Shown: piece by piece, positions 51,071 to 59,071 of the stretch
Position numbering within the stretch: the stretch's first letter is position 1
Layout of the letters: each line of letters starts with the position of its first letter
Assembly (NCBI RefSeq): GCF_900176345.1
Contig: NZ_FWXU01000004.1
Location: 186,001-250,000 of the forward strand
Length of the DNA: 64,000 nucleotides
Direction of reading: 5' to 3'
Origin: Rhizobium sp. RU36D
GTDB lineage: Bacteria > Pseudomonadota > Alphaproteobacteria > Rhizobiales > Rhizobiaceae
Translations under genes and position numbers: made by a program
The notes under the pieces: generated by a model
Told to the model about the DNA's origin: nothing
Database searches by the model: none
What the model saw: the letters and a program-made list of their open reading frames with translations, nothing else

Positions 51071-52228
51071 TTACAGCCAGAAAAACATCAGTTCCAGCAA
51101 GGCATCGGTGGCGCGCTGACGCAATGTTCCGACCTCGACCGAACTCGCCGTCGCCAAGGGCACCTCTCGCAACAGCGATTCGCCCGAGAAAATCCTCAGA
51201 GTGCCGACTTGGCTGCCGCTTTCGACCGGTGCCCGCAGCGGCCATTGATAGACGATGCGCGCCGACAGCCGTTCCGGGTTGCCGATCGGCACGAACACCG
51301 AGACCGGTGCCTTCGCCACCAGGTCGACACTGCCGGTCGCCCCGCCATAGATGCTGGCCGCGCCGATCACCTCGCCTGCATCGAAGAGCTTCAGGCTCTC
51401 GAATGCGGTCTGCCCCCAACCCAGCACCCGCGCCGTCTCCTCGGTACGCTCCTTGTCGGTCGCAATCCCGCTTAATGCAACGAAAAGCCGCGTGCCATCT
51501 TTCAGGCCCGAGGCGACGATACCAAAACCGCCCTCCTCGGAATAACCCGAGGCGAGACCATCGATCCCGAGATCGAAGGACAGCAGCGGATTCCGGTTGC
51601 GCTGAAAGATCTTGTTCCACTCGAATTCAGGAATCCGGTAATACTGATAGAGCGTCGGATAGGTGGCCTCGATATGCCGGGCCAATTTGACGAGGTCCTT
51701 CAGCGTGGTGCGTGCATCCGGATGCGGCAAGCCGGTCGAATTGGCAAAATGCGATCCGGTCAGGCCAAGCACCTTGGCCCGCTCATTCATCCGCTCGGTG
51801 AAGGCTGCCTCCGACCCTGCCATGCCCTCTGCAAGGATAATACATCCGTCATTGGCCATCTGCACCATGACGCCCTTCAGGAGGTCGTCGACCCTGATTC
51901 GCGACTTGAGCGCCGCGAACATGGTGGAGGTCCGCGATGGAGCGCCGCCGGTGCGCCAGGCATATTCGGACACCGCATATTCCGTGTCGAGCGTGATCTC
52001 GCCGCGTGTAAGCGCGTCGAGCACCAGTTCCACCGTCATCAGCTTGGCAAGTGAGGCGGGCGGAAAGGGTTTGTCGGCCGCCTTGGAGAGCAGCACGGTT
52101 CCGGTCGATGCCTCGATCATCAGTGCCTGGGCTGCCTTCGTCTCGAACCCGACCGGTGGGGTCTGTGCCGAAGCGGCAGAGATCGCGCCAAGCAGCATGA
52201 TGAGGAATGTGACGATCTGCTTGAACAT
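51071..52228 (-). CDS. D-alanyl-D-alanine carboxypeptidase family protein (DacF/PBP5-like) with degenerate motifs
   Basis: A 385-residue exported protein with a signal peptide (residues 1-21, ending SAASA). The S11 peptidase domain has an intact SxxK at Ser59-Leu-Ala-Lys62 (FPPASLAKLMT). The expected SxN reads Met124-Ala-Asn126 (VQMANDGCIILAEG) and the expected KTG reads Ala226-Ser-Gly228 (IDGLASGYSEEGG). A C-terminal PBP5-like beta domain follows, ending LLELMFFWL, a possible membrane-attachment helix. It may be a low-activity or non-catalytic member of the family; variant motifs may be normal in rhizobial relatives. It lies upstream of tmk. Confidence 0.88.
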   Translation of the reverse strand: MFKQIVTFLIMLLGAISAASAQTPPVGFETKAAQALMIEASTGTVLLSKAADKPFPPASLAKLMTVELVLDALTRGEITLDTEYAVSEYAWRTGGAPSRTSTMFAALKSRIRVDDLLKGVMVQMANDGCIILAEGMAGSEAAFTERMNERAKVLGLTGSHFANSTGLPHPDARTTLKDLVKLARHIEATYPTLYQYYRIPEFEWNKIFQRNRNPLLSFDLGIDGLASGYSEEGGFGIVASGLKDGTRLFVALSGIATDKERTEETARVLGWGQTAFESLKLFDAGEVIGAASIYGGATGSVDLVAKAPVSVFVPIGNPERLSARIVYQWPLRAPVESGSQVGTLRIFSGESLLREVPLATASSVEVGTLRQRATDALLELMFFWL

Positions 52229-52379
52229 CAGCGCTTCGCGTAGTCCTTGGGAAGATGGCGGGAGGAGAAGAAACGGCGCAACAGCGCCGACCCGTCGTTT
52301 GCGGTCGACGGTTCATTGTATCCCGATTCGGAGCCATGTCATCGGCTTGGCCTGAGGTTTGCCGGCGGGTACCCCTCGC

Positions 52380-53429
52380 TCAGGGTTTCGACTGGGTCCC
52401 AGCCCGCCGCGCGGCAAAGGCCTCGATCGCCTCGGGCGTGAGGCCATCATTGCGAACCAGGATGGCATCAAAGACCATTGCGCTGTCATTCGATCCGACA
52501 ACCGCATAGGCAGACGCGAAGCTGCCACGGAGCTTCGGCGCGCTCGATGGTAAGGGACGCTCGATCAGGTGTGGCCCGTACTGCGGGAGCATCAGGAACT
52601 GCTCTAAAGCAGCAGCGGCTGGAGCGGTCGTATCAAACGAACCGTTGGGCGTCGGTCCGCTGAGGCTGGTCTGGATCGCCGGCGCGGGCGGCGGCACGCG
52701 CAAGGTTTGTGGTTGTGATTGCGGGGCTGCCATGGGCTCAGCCGAGGCCACCATCACGCCACTGGCAATCTGCCCTTCCGGGTTGATCCGTGGGAAGCGA
52801 TCGCCCTTCTGCGAGAAAGACGCCATGAGGAATGGCATGTCATGGCCATCCATACGTGCTGGACCGACATATTGCACCCGGACTTTTCCGGTACCGCTAT
52901 GGGACATGTCGAGCAGATCGGCCGTCTTGTTCGAGAGGTCGATGATGCGGCCGGCATGGAACGGCCCGCGATCATTGACACGCACGATGACCGAACTGCC
53001 ATTTTCGAGATTAGTCACGCGAGCATAGCTTGGCAGCGGAAGCGTCGGATGGGCAGCCGAAAGATGATACTGGTCATAGAGTTCGCCATTGGCGGTCTGA
53101 CGACCGTGAAATGCGGAACCATACCACGAGGCAATGCCGACCTTGTCGTAATTGGGATTGTCTTTGGGCACATAGACCTGGCCTTTGACCGTATACGGCC
53201 GGCCCACCATGTAGCGACCGCCGCCCTTGGGCACCGGGCCGCTATGCACGAGCCGAGGACTTGCCTTGACGCCGTATTCCGACTCCGCGAAGTATTCCTT
53301 GCTCTTGTTGGTGCGCTTCTTGCCGTTGCCGCCGCTCGTCGCGCAAGACGCAACGCCAACACACAGAAGCGACAGTGCAAGCCACTTGGCGGCCATCCCC
53401 ATCGCCGGTGCGCAATTCAGTAACTTCAT
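52380..53429 (-). CDS. rlpA: Septal ring lytic transglycosylase RlpA-like lipoprotein
   Basis: A protein of about 349 residues. A lipoprotein signal ends with the lipobox VASC (LALSLLCVGVASCATSGG). The double-psi beta barrel domain has VGIASWYGSAFHGRQTANGELYD, AAHPTLPLPSYARVTNLENG and VRVNDRGPFHAGRIIDLS with the conserved His and Asp. A Pro/Ala/Gln-rich linker and a C-terminal region of about 80 residues follow; no SPOR domain is evident. Start ATG at 53429 is preferred; 53402 and 53396 are alternatives. RlpA cleaves peptidoglycan glycan strands lacking stem peptides, so it sits logically near the DacF-like gene. Confidence 0.9.
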   Translation of the reverse strand: MKLLNCAPAMGMAAKWLALSLLCVGVASCATSGGNGKKRTNKSKEYFAESEYGVKASPRLVHSGPVPKGGGRYMVGRPYTVKGQVYVPKDNPNYDKVGIASWYGSAFHGRQTANGELYDQYHLSAAHPTLPLPSYARVTNLENGSSVIVRVNDRGPFHAGRIIDLSNKTADLLDMSHSGTGKVRVQYVGPARMDGHDMPFLMASFSQKGDRFPRINPEGQIASGVMVASAEPMAAPQSQPQTLRVPPPAPAIQTSLSGPTPNGSFDTTAPAAAALEQFLMLPQYGPHLIERPLPSSAPKLRGSFASAYAVVGSNDSAMVFDAILVRNDGLTPEAIEAFAARRAGTQSKP

Positions 53430-53751
53430 GTGCCCCACGTAACGCCAGAACAACTCCGCGGCCAAACACACCGACCACGTCCAAAAGTCAGAAACCCGCC
53501 CGGTTTCCTCCCGTTAATACCACGGAAACTATCGCCGTCACAACATGGCGAAAGTTGGTTGCAGTTCAACTTGTTTCCCACCATTGACTGATCTTGGTTC
53601 AGTAATGGTTAATTTCCGTCGCATCGCCCCGTTGTTGCGGCCCTGAATTTGTACTTGCGCGCTGCCGAAGACCACGCGTAGCACGTTGACGTGCCGATCA
53701 AAGCTGCTAAAAGCCGTCACGGAACGATGGTTTGCTGCTGTCGAGCCCTTG
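53430..53751. other. Divergent gap rlpA / tRNA-Ser
   Basis: This 322-base stretch must carry the rlpA promoter (minus strand) and the tRNA promoter (plus strand). I see no credible protein frame, terminator or long repeat in it. Confidence 0.4.
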
Positions 53752-53841
53752 GGAAGAGTGTCCGAGTGGTTTAAGGAACCGGTCTTGAAAACCGGCGTGC
53801 GTGAAAGCGTACCGTGGGTTCGAATCCCACCTCTTCCGCCA
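53752..53841 (+). tRNA. tRNA-Ser (anticodon UGA)
   Basis: A 90-base class II tRNA. Acceptor GGAAGAG (53752-53758) pairs with CTCTTCC (53831-53837); discriminator G and an encoded CCA follow. The anticodon stem CCGGT/ACCGG region encloses loop CTTGAAA with TGA at 53786-53788. A long variable arm (GTGCGTGAAAGCGTAC) and the T loop GGGTTCGAATCCC are present. It decodes UCA and probably other UCN codons. Confidence 0.98.
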
Positions 53842-54063
53842 GATATTTTTAGCGAATTCTGTGATCGCCCATCCCCCGCGCCGTGTCCAACGAGTAAACC
53901 TCGCTCCGCGCATTACCAATATTTCACTGTCTTTTCAGCTGCATATGTGTGAGCGTCCGGCGAAATGGGATGTGCGCGCGAACCTGTCTTGATCGAAGTC
54001 AAGCAGGTTGAGTGCTACCTATTGCATGAAACATCAGACGCGAACTCCAGGGCTGACGAGGTC

Positions 54064-55353
54064 ATGACGAATAAAGACGACAAGTTGGGATCTTTGGGCG
54101 CTGCAGCCAGCGCGGATCTTGCGGCCGTGCTGGCGACGGCATCGACGCGAAAATCCGGTTGGCGCTGGCTGTGGAGGCTGGTCGTGGTCGCCGCGCTCGC
54201 AGGCGGCGGTTATGGCTACTATCTCTATTCGCGCGACAACAGCGCGCCGAGTTATGTCACAACGACAGCAAAGACCGGTGACCTCACAGTGATCGTCACA
54301 GCGACCGGGTCGGTGGAACCGACTGTTCAGGTCGATGTGTCGAGCGAGCAATCGGGCACGGTGCGTGAGGTACTGGCCGACTTCAACAGCCAGGTGCGCA
54401 AGGGCGAGGTCATTGCCCGGCTGGACACAGCCAAGCTGGAAGCTGATGTCAAGAATGCCGAGGCCAAGCTGCAATCTGCAAAGGCGACCGTCGCCAAGAC
54501 TGATGCCGATCTGAAGGCCGCCGGAGCGAGCCTTGAACGTCTCAAGACGCTATCGGCAAATCGGGTCTCGACCCAACAGGATCTCGATGAGGCGCAGTAT
54601 AAGTATGACGCTGCAATAGCCACCAAGGAGAGCGCTGAGGCAGATGTCCTTTCCGCCGAGGCCTCCCTTCAATTGTCGCGACTGAGCCTGTCCAAGGCGA
54701 CGATCATCTCGCCGATCGATGGCATTGTGCTGTCGCGCGACGTGGATCCGGGAGCAACCGTCGCGGCGTCGCTGGAGGCGCCGACGCTGTTTAAGATTGC
54801 CGGTGATCTGCGCCAGATGGAATTGCAGGTAGCGATCGACGAGGCCGATGTCGGACAGATCGCGGTTGGCCAGAAGGCCAGCTTTACCGTCGATGCCTTT
54901 CCGGACAAGCAGTTTCCGGCTGAAATCACCGCGGTCCGCTACGCGTCGAAGACGGTCAACGATGTCGTGACCTACCTGGGGATCCTTGCGGTTCGCAATG
55001 ACGAGATGCTGCTGCGCCAGGGCATGACGGCGACCGCCGACATCACGGTTCAGGCCATCAACGGGGCGCTTCTGGTGCCCAACGCCGCCCTGCGTTACAC
55101 CCCGCCACAAACGGCGGCAGCTCCAAGCAGCGGCGGCGGCATGTTCAGCCTGTTTCGGCCGCCACGCATGGGCTCCCTCACCGCTCCGGAGCCGGTTGGC
55201 AAGGAGCGAACGGTGTGGGTGCTCAAGGGCGGCGTGCCTGCCGCCGTCAATATCGAGATTGGCGCCACGGATGGTCAGAACACCGTGGTCACGAAAGGCG
55301 ACATCGCGCCCGGCGCCCTGCTGATCACCGATACCCAAACCAAGCGAAATTGA
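54064..55353 (+). CDS. MacA-like periplasmic adaptor (membrane fusion) protein
   Basis: A 429-residue HlyD/RND-type adaptor. A transmembrane anchor lies at about residues 37-56 (WLWRLVVVAALAGGGYGYYL). The biotinyl-lipoyl halves (VDVSSEQSGTVREVLADFNS and ISPIDGIVLSRDVDPGATV) flank a coiled-coil hairpin with Lys/Ala/Glu repeats (about residues 125-205). A beta-barrel and membrane-proximal domain follow. It bridges the ABC permease below with an outer-membrane TolC-like channel encoded elsewhere. The ATG at 54064 gives a short cytoplasmic start; the longer frame adds 33 residues. Confidence 0.9.
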   Translation: MTNKDDKLGSLGAAASADLAAVLATASTRKSGWRWLWRLVVVAALAGGGYGYYLYSRDNSAPSYVTTTAKTGDLTVIVTATGSVEPTVQVDVSSEQSGTVREVLADFNSQVRKGEVIARLDTAKLEADVKNAEAKLQSAKATVAKTDADLKAAGASLERLKTLSANRVSTQQDLDEAQYKYDAAIATKESAEADVLSAEASLQLSRLSLSKATIISPIDGIVLSRDVDPGATVAASLEAPTLFKIAGDLRQMELQVAIDEADVGQIAVGQKASFTVDAFPDKQFPAEITAVRYASKTVNDVVTYLGILAVRNDEMLLRQGMTATADITVQAINGALLVPNAALRYTPPQTAAAPSSGGGMFSLFRPPRMGSLTAPEPVGKERTVWVLKGGVPAAVNIEIGATDGQNTVVTKGDIAPGALLITDTQTKRN

Positions 55354-55363
55354 GGGCCGTCGG

Positions 55364-56080
55364 ATGAGCAGCCCTCCCCTCATCGCCTTCAGCAAGGTGT
55401 CGAAGACCTATGGGTCCGGCGAGGCCCGGATAAAGGCGCTTGACGCGGTGGATCTGACGATCGACCGCCATGAATTTGTTGCGATCATGGGGCCGTCGGG
55501 CTCGGGAAAATCGACGGCGATGAACATCCTGGGCTGCCTCGATGTGCCGAGTGCCGGAGACTATCTGTTCCAGGGAATACCAACGTCAAGCCTGAACCGC
55601 GCCCAGCACACGTTGCTGCGGCGGCACATGCTGGGCTTCGTTTTCCAAGGCTTCAATCTCCTCGCCCGAACCTCCGCGCTGGAAAACGTGGAACTGCCGC
55701 TGATCTATCGCGGCATGGAGACGCGCGAGCGACGGCGGCTTGCACAGATCGCCCTGTCGCAGGTCGGGCTGGCGGGCCGCGAGAACCACACGACACAGCA
55801 ATTGTCGGGCGGCCAGCAGCAACGTGTGGCCATTGCGCGTGCCATCGTCACCAATCCCGCCGTGCTGCTGGCGGATGAACCCACCGGCAATCTCGATACC
55901 CGGACGAGCGTCGAGATCATGGACCTCATCACCGGTCTCAATCGCGATCACGGCATCACCGTCATCATGGTCACCCACGAAAATGATATCGCCGCCTATG
56001 CAAAGCGGATCATCCGCTTTGTTGACGGACGTATCGACAGTGACAGGCTGAACAGCGAGGGCCGGGCCGATGTTCTTTGA
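55364..56080 (+). CDS. MacB-type ABC transporter ATPase
   Basis: A 238-residue ATPase of the LolD/MacB group. Walker A MGPSGSGKST, Q-loop FVFQGFNLLARTSALENVELPLIY, signature LSGGQQQRVAIARA, Walker B VLLADEPTGNLD and H-loop VTHE are intact. It starts ten bases after the adaptor gene and its end overlaps the permease gene by 11 bases, a tight operon. Unlike E. coli MacB, where ATPase and permease are fused, here they are separate proteins. Confidence 0.94.
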   Translation: MSSPPLIAFSKVSKTYGSGEARIKALDAVDLTIDRHEFVAIMGPSGSGKSTAMNILGCLDVPSAGDYLFQGIPTSSLNRAQHTLLRRHMLGFVFQGFNLLARTSALENVELPLIYRGMETRERRRLAQIALSQVGLAGRENHTTQQLSGGQQQRVAIARAIVTNPAVLLADEPTGNLDTRTSVEIMDLITGLNRDHGITVIMVTHENDIAAYAKRIIRFVDGRIDSDRLNSEGRADVL

Positions 56081-57275
56081 AACCCTCAAGCTGGCACTCC
56101 GGGCCATCAGCCGCAACATGCTCCGCTCGTTCCTGACGGTGCTTGGCGTCGTCATCGGTGTCGCGGCCGTCATCGCCATGGTGACGATCGGCAATGGCAC
56201 GACGGCACAGGTGAGCGCCGAGATCTCCAAGCTCGGCACCAATCTCCTGTTCGTCCGCCCCGGCCAGTTCGGGCCGGGCCGGGCAAGCGCCGACGCCAAG
56301 AAATTTACGGAGAAGGACGTCGAGGCCATCCGGACGCAGGTGACAGGCCTTCGCGCGGTGGCCGGCGTCAACCAGTCCCAGCAGACGATCATTTTCGGTG
56401 GCCAAAACCACAGTTCCAGCGTCATCGGCTCGATCGGCGACTACCTCGTTGCCCAGAACTGGGAGATCTCAGAGGGCCGCAGCTTTTCCGGATCGGAGGA
56501 GCGTGGCGGGCAGACGGTCTGCATTATCGGCGAAACCCTGCGCAAGGAATTGTTCGGTTCCACGCCCGCGATCGATCAGAAAATCCGCGTTGGCGGCCTG
56601 TCCTGCGATGTGATCGGCACGCTTGCGAAAAAGGGCCAGAGCGGCATGGGCACCGACCAGGACGATATCGTCATCATGCCGCTTAAGGTCTTCCAGCGCC
56701 GTATCGGCGGGTCGAACGACGTGTCCAGCCTAGTGCTGTCGGCCCACGATGGTGTGTCGACCTCCAAGGTGCAGGCCGATGTGGAACGGCTGCTGCGGGA
56801 GCGGCGCAAGATCGTCGGCGGCAAGCAGGATGATTTCACGGTCAACGACATGTCGCAGATGGCCGCAACCCTGACCGGCACCACCACGCTGATGACCGGC
56901 TTGCTGGGCGCTGTCGCGGCGGTCAGCCTGCTGGTCGGCGGCATCGGCATCATGAACATCATGCTGGTTTCGGTGACGGAGCGGACCCGCGAGATCGGCA
57001 TCCGGCTTGCGATCGGTGCCCTGGAGCAGCAGGTGCTCACCCAGTTCCTGGTGGAGGCTATCACGCTCTCGGTCTTCGGCGGCATCGTGGGTATTCTGAC
57101 CGGGCTCGGACTTGCCTATGCGGCCGTGAGCTTCATGAACGTGCCGTTCGTGACAAGCCCGTCGATCATCGCCCTTGCCTTCTTCTTTTCGGCGGCAATC
57201 GGCATGGTCTTCGGCTATTTCCCGGCCCGGCGCGCGGCACAGCTCAACCCGATCGAGGCGCTCCGGCACGAATGA
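56070..57275 (+). CDS. MacB-type ABC transporter permease
   Basis: A 401-residue permease. One N-terminal helix (MLRSFLTVLGVVIGVAAVIAMV) leads into a large MacB periplasmic core domain (about residues 50-240), then three C-terminal helices (FtsX domain) including VSVTERTREIGIRLAIGAL, the coupling segment. The end FPARRAAQLNPIEALRHE is the family signature. With the adaptor and ATPase it forms a mechanotransmission exporter for a peptide, macrolide, lipid or siderophore; the cargo is not predictable. Confidence 0.93.
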   Translation: MFFETLKLALRAISRNMLRSFLTVLGVVIGVAAVIAMVTIGNGTTAQVSAEISKLGTNLLFVRPGQFGPGRASADAKKFTEKDVEAIRTQVTGLRAVAGVNQSQQTIIFGGQNHSSSVIGSIGDYLVAQNWEISEGRSFSGSEERGGQTVCIIGETLRKELFGSTPAIDQKIRVGGLSCDVIGTLAKKGQSGMGTDQDDIVIMPLKVFQRRIGGSNDVSSLVLSAHDGVSTSKVQADVERLLRERRKIVGGKQDDFTVNDMSQMAATLTGTTTLMTGLLGAVAAVSLLVGGIGIMNIMLVSVTERTREIGIRLAIGALEQQVLTQFLVEAITLSVFGGIVGILTGLGLAYAAVSFMNVPFVTSPSIIALAFFFSAAIGMVFGYFPARRAAQLNPIEALRHE

Positions 57276-57323
57276 CAAGGGGCGCCGCAGCGCCCCGAAC
57301 GAAGTCTTGTCGATCTGTAGTGC

Positions 57324-58217
57324 TCAGACGGCGGGCAGTACCGGACGGCTGGCCAAGGCCTTCTCGATGATCGCGGCGACACGGGCGCGGTGTTCGCCCT
57401 CAAGCGGTAGGCGCGGCTCGCGCACGCGGTCGTTGGAATGGATGGCGAAGACTTCGGCGAGCTTGATCTGCTGCACCAGGAAGGTCGATACATCAAGGTC
57501 GAGCAGCGGTCGGAACCAGCGATAGATCTCGAGCGCTTCGGCGATCCGGCCGGCCTTGGCGAGGCGGTAGATGGCAACGGTCTCCTTCGGGAAGGCGACG
57601 ACCAGGCCGGCTACCCAGCCATCCGCACCCATGACAAGGCTCTCCAGCGCCAGGTTGTCCACCCCGGTAAACACATCGAAGCGTGTGCCGAAGGCATTGA
57701 TCACGTCGGTCACGCGGCGAATGTCGTCGGTCGATTCCTTCATCGCGACGATCAGGTCGTTCTTGGCCAGCTCCTCGAACATCGGCACGGTGACATCGAC
57801 GCCGTAGCCGATCGGATTGTTATAGACCATGACCGGCAGCCCGCCGGCAGCAGCGACGGATTGGATGTGGTTCAGCGTCTCGGCCGGTGCGGACTTATAA
57901 GGCACGCCGGGAAGGATCATGAAACCATCGGCACCGGCCTGGGCAGCGGCTACGGCTGCCTTGCGGCCACGGGCGGTGGCGCTTTCGCAGATGGTCATGA
58001 GCACAGGCTTGCCCGCCGCAACGGATTTGGCAATGCGCAGGATTTCCAGCTTCTCTTCCGGCTCCAGCGCCATGTTCTCGCCGAGCGAGCCGCACACGAT
58101 CATGCCGTCTACGCCGGCTTCGAATTGCAGCGCAAAGCAGCGCTCCATTTCGGCCTTATCAAGTCCTCCGTCCTGGGTGAACTTGGTCGTTACGGCGGGA
58201 AATACGCCCTTCCACAT
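57324..58217 (-). CDS. Dihydrodipicolinate synthase/N-acetylneuraminate lyase family protein
   Basis: A 297-residue class I aldolase-fold enzyme. The Schiff-base Lys appears in LIVAMKESTDD near residue 160, the Tyr in PVMVYNNPIGYG near residue 132, and the substrate loop CGSLGENMAL replaces the GTTGE of true DapA, so lysine synthesis is unlikely. Candidate reactions in this family include deaminases or aldolases of sugar or hydroxyproline-derived keto acids. The start at 58217 (MWKGVFPAVTTKF) has GGAGG upstream; the longer frame would cross the operator. It is divergent from the adjacent GntR regulator, which probably controls it. Confidence 0.88.
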   Translation of the reverse strand: MWKGVFPAVTTKFTQDGGLDKAEMERCFALQFEAGVDGMIVCGSLGENMALEPEEKLEILRIAKSVAAGKPVLMTICESATARGRKAAVAAAQAGADGFMILPGVPYKSAPAETLNHIQSVAAAGGLPVMVYNNPIGYGVDVTVPMFEELAKNDLIVAMKESTDDIRRVTDVINAFGTRFDVFTGVDNLALESLVMGADGWVAGLVVAFPKETVAIYRLAKAGRIAEALEIYRWFRPLLDLDVSTFLVQQIKLAEVFAIHSNDRVREPRLPLEGEHRARVAAIIEKALASRPVLPAV

Positions 58218-58231
58218 GATAGCCTCCATAG

Positions 58232-58243
58232 CTGATATATCAG
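58232..58243. promoter_or_regulatory. GntR operator copy 1 (12-base perfect palindrome)
   Basis: CTGATATATCAG, 15 bases from the ATG of the DHDPS-family gene. The identical sequence recurs 47 bases away next to the GntR gene. TGATATATCA-type palindromes are typical FCD GntR targets. Confidence 0.82.
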
Positions 58244-58278
58244 TGGAGCTTGCCATCTTGTTCGCGACATGTCAATCT

Positions 58279-58290
58279 CTGATATATCAG
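58279..58290. promoter_or_regulatory. GntR operator copy 2 (12-base perfect palindrome)
   Basis: Second exact copy of CTGATATATCAG, overlapping the AGGAG ribosome binding site of the GntR gene (ATG at 58301). Its position implies autoregulation; paired with copy 1 it could loop or bind two dimers across the divergent promoter. Confidence 0.82.
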
Positions 58291-58300
58291 GAGAGCAAAT

Positions 58301-58924
58301 ATGCCCGGATTGGACACCTCGCTTAGCCACCTCGCCTATCTTGAGCTGGAACGGATGATCGTCACCCTGCAGCTCAAGCCCGGGGCCATGGTTACGGAAA
58401 AGCAGCTGATCGATAGTGCCGGCCAGGGCCGCACGCCAGTGCGCGAGGCCATTCAGAAACTCGCCTGGCAGGGGCTGATCTTGGTTCGTCCGAGGGTGGG
58501 CATGCAGATCGCCGAGATCGGTCCTGACGATCACCAGCACATCATGGCCGTGCGGCTGCGCCTGGAGCCTCTTGCAGCGGCTCTGATGGCGGAACATGCG
58601 GGAGAAGAAGTGCGCCAGGATCTGCTGGCCTGCGCTGCGGCCATGACGTCTGCAGCCGTCAGCGGCGATATCCTGGCGTTCCTGGCCGCTGACAAGCAGT
58701 TTGACGACATCGTTGAGGCGGCCTGCCCCAATCGCTTCGTGACCTCATCCCTGTCTCCCCTGCAGACCCATTCGCGGCGGCTGTGGTTTTCAACGGCCAC
58801 GCCGGAAAAGATGGATCGATCGGTGTCGCTGCATGTCGCGGTCATCAGGGGTATCCAGAAGAGCGATCCCCAGCAAACGGAGAAGGCAATGGCCGCGTTG
58901 ATCAACGCGCTCGCGGAGCGGTAA
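58301..58924 (+). CDS. FCD-type GntR transcriptional regulator
   Basis: A 207-residue regulator. The N-terminal winged helix has LSHLAYLELERMIVTLQLKPG and VTEKQLIDSAGQGRTPVREAIQKLAWQGL. A compact FCD domain follows with LEPLAAALMAEH and ADKQFDDIVEAACPNRF, the D..F/H pattern (here with Asp-Asp) of the ligand site. Two identical palindromes lie between it and the divergent DHDPS-family gene, making these two a probable regulator-target pair that responds to the enzyme's substrate or product. ATG at 58301 follows AGGAG. Confidence 0.9.
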   Translation: MPGLDTSLSHLAYLELERMIVTLQLKPGAMVTEKQLIDSAGQGRTPVREAIQKLAWQGLILVRPRVGMQIAEIGPDDHQHIMAVRLRLEPLAAALMAEHAGEEVRQDLLACAAAMTSAAVSGDILAFLAADKQFDDIVEAACPNRFVTSSLSPLQTHSRRLWFSTATPEKMDRSVSLHVAVIRGIQKSDPQQTEKAMAALINALAER

Positions 58925-59071
58925 TAGGAACCGCCAGGGCGTCCGAGCGCCGGTGATCCCACAGAAATGCCACAAAACTTTAAGCTATGTCGGCAAATGC
59001 CTATCGGCCCCCTCGATTCCCGCCCTTCGCCTCACGTCCACCCCTCCAGAACCTCCAGCAAGAGAGCACCC

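Noticed and set aside
53842..54063. Integration site next to tRNA-Ser
   Set aside because: No integrase and no repeat of the tRNA 3' end were seen downstream; the following exporter genes have ordinary composition.
57324..58217. True dapA (lysine biosynthesis)
   Set aside because: The GTTGE substrate loop of DapA is replaced by GSLGEN and the gene is paired with a GntR regulator, pointing to a catabolic family member.
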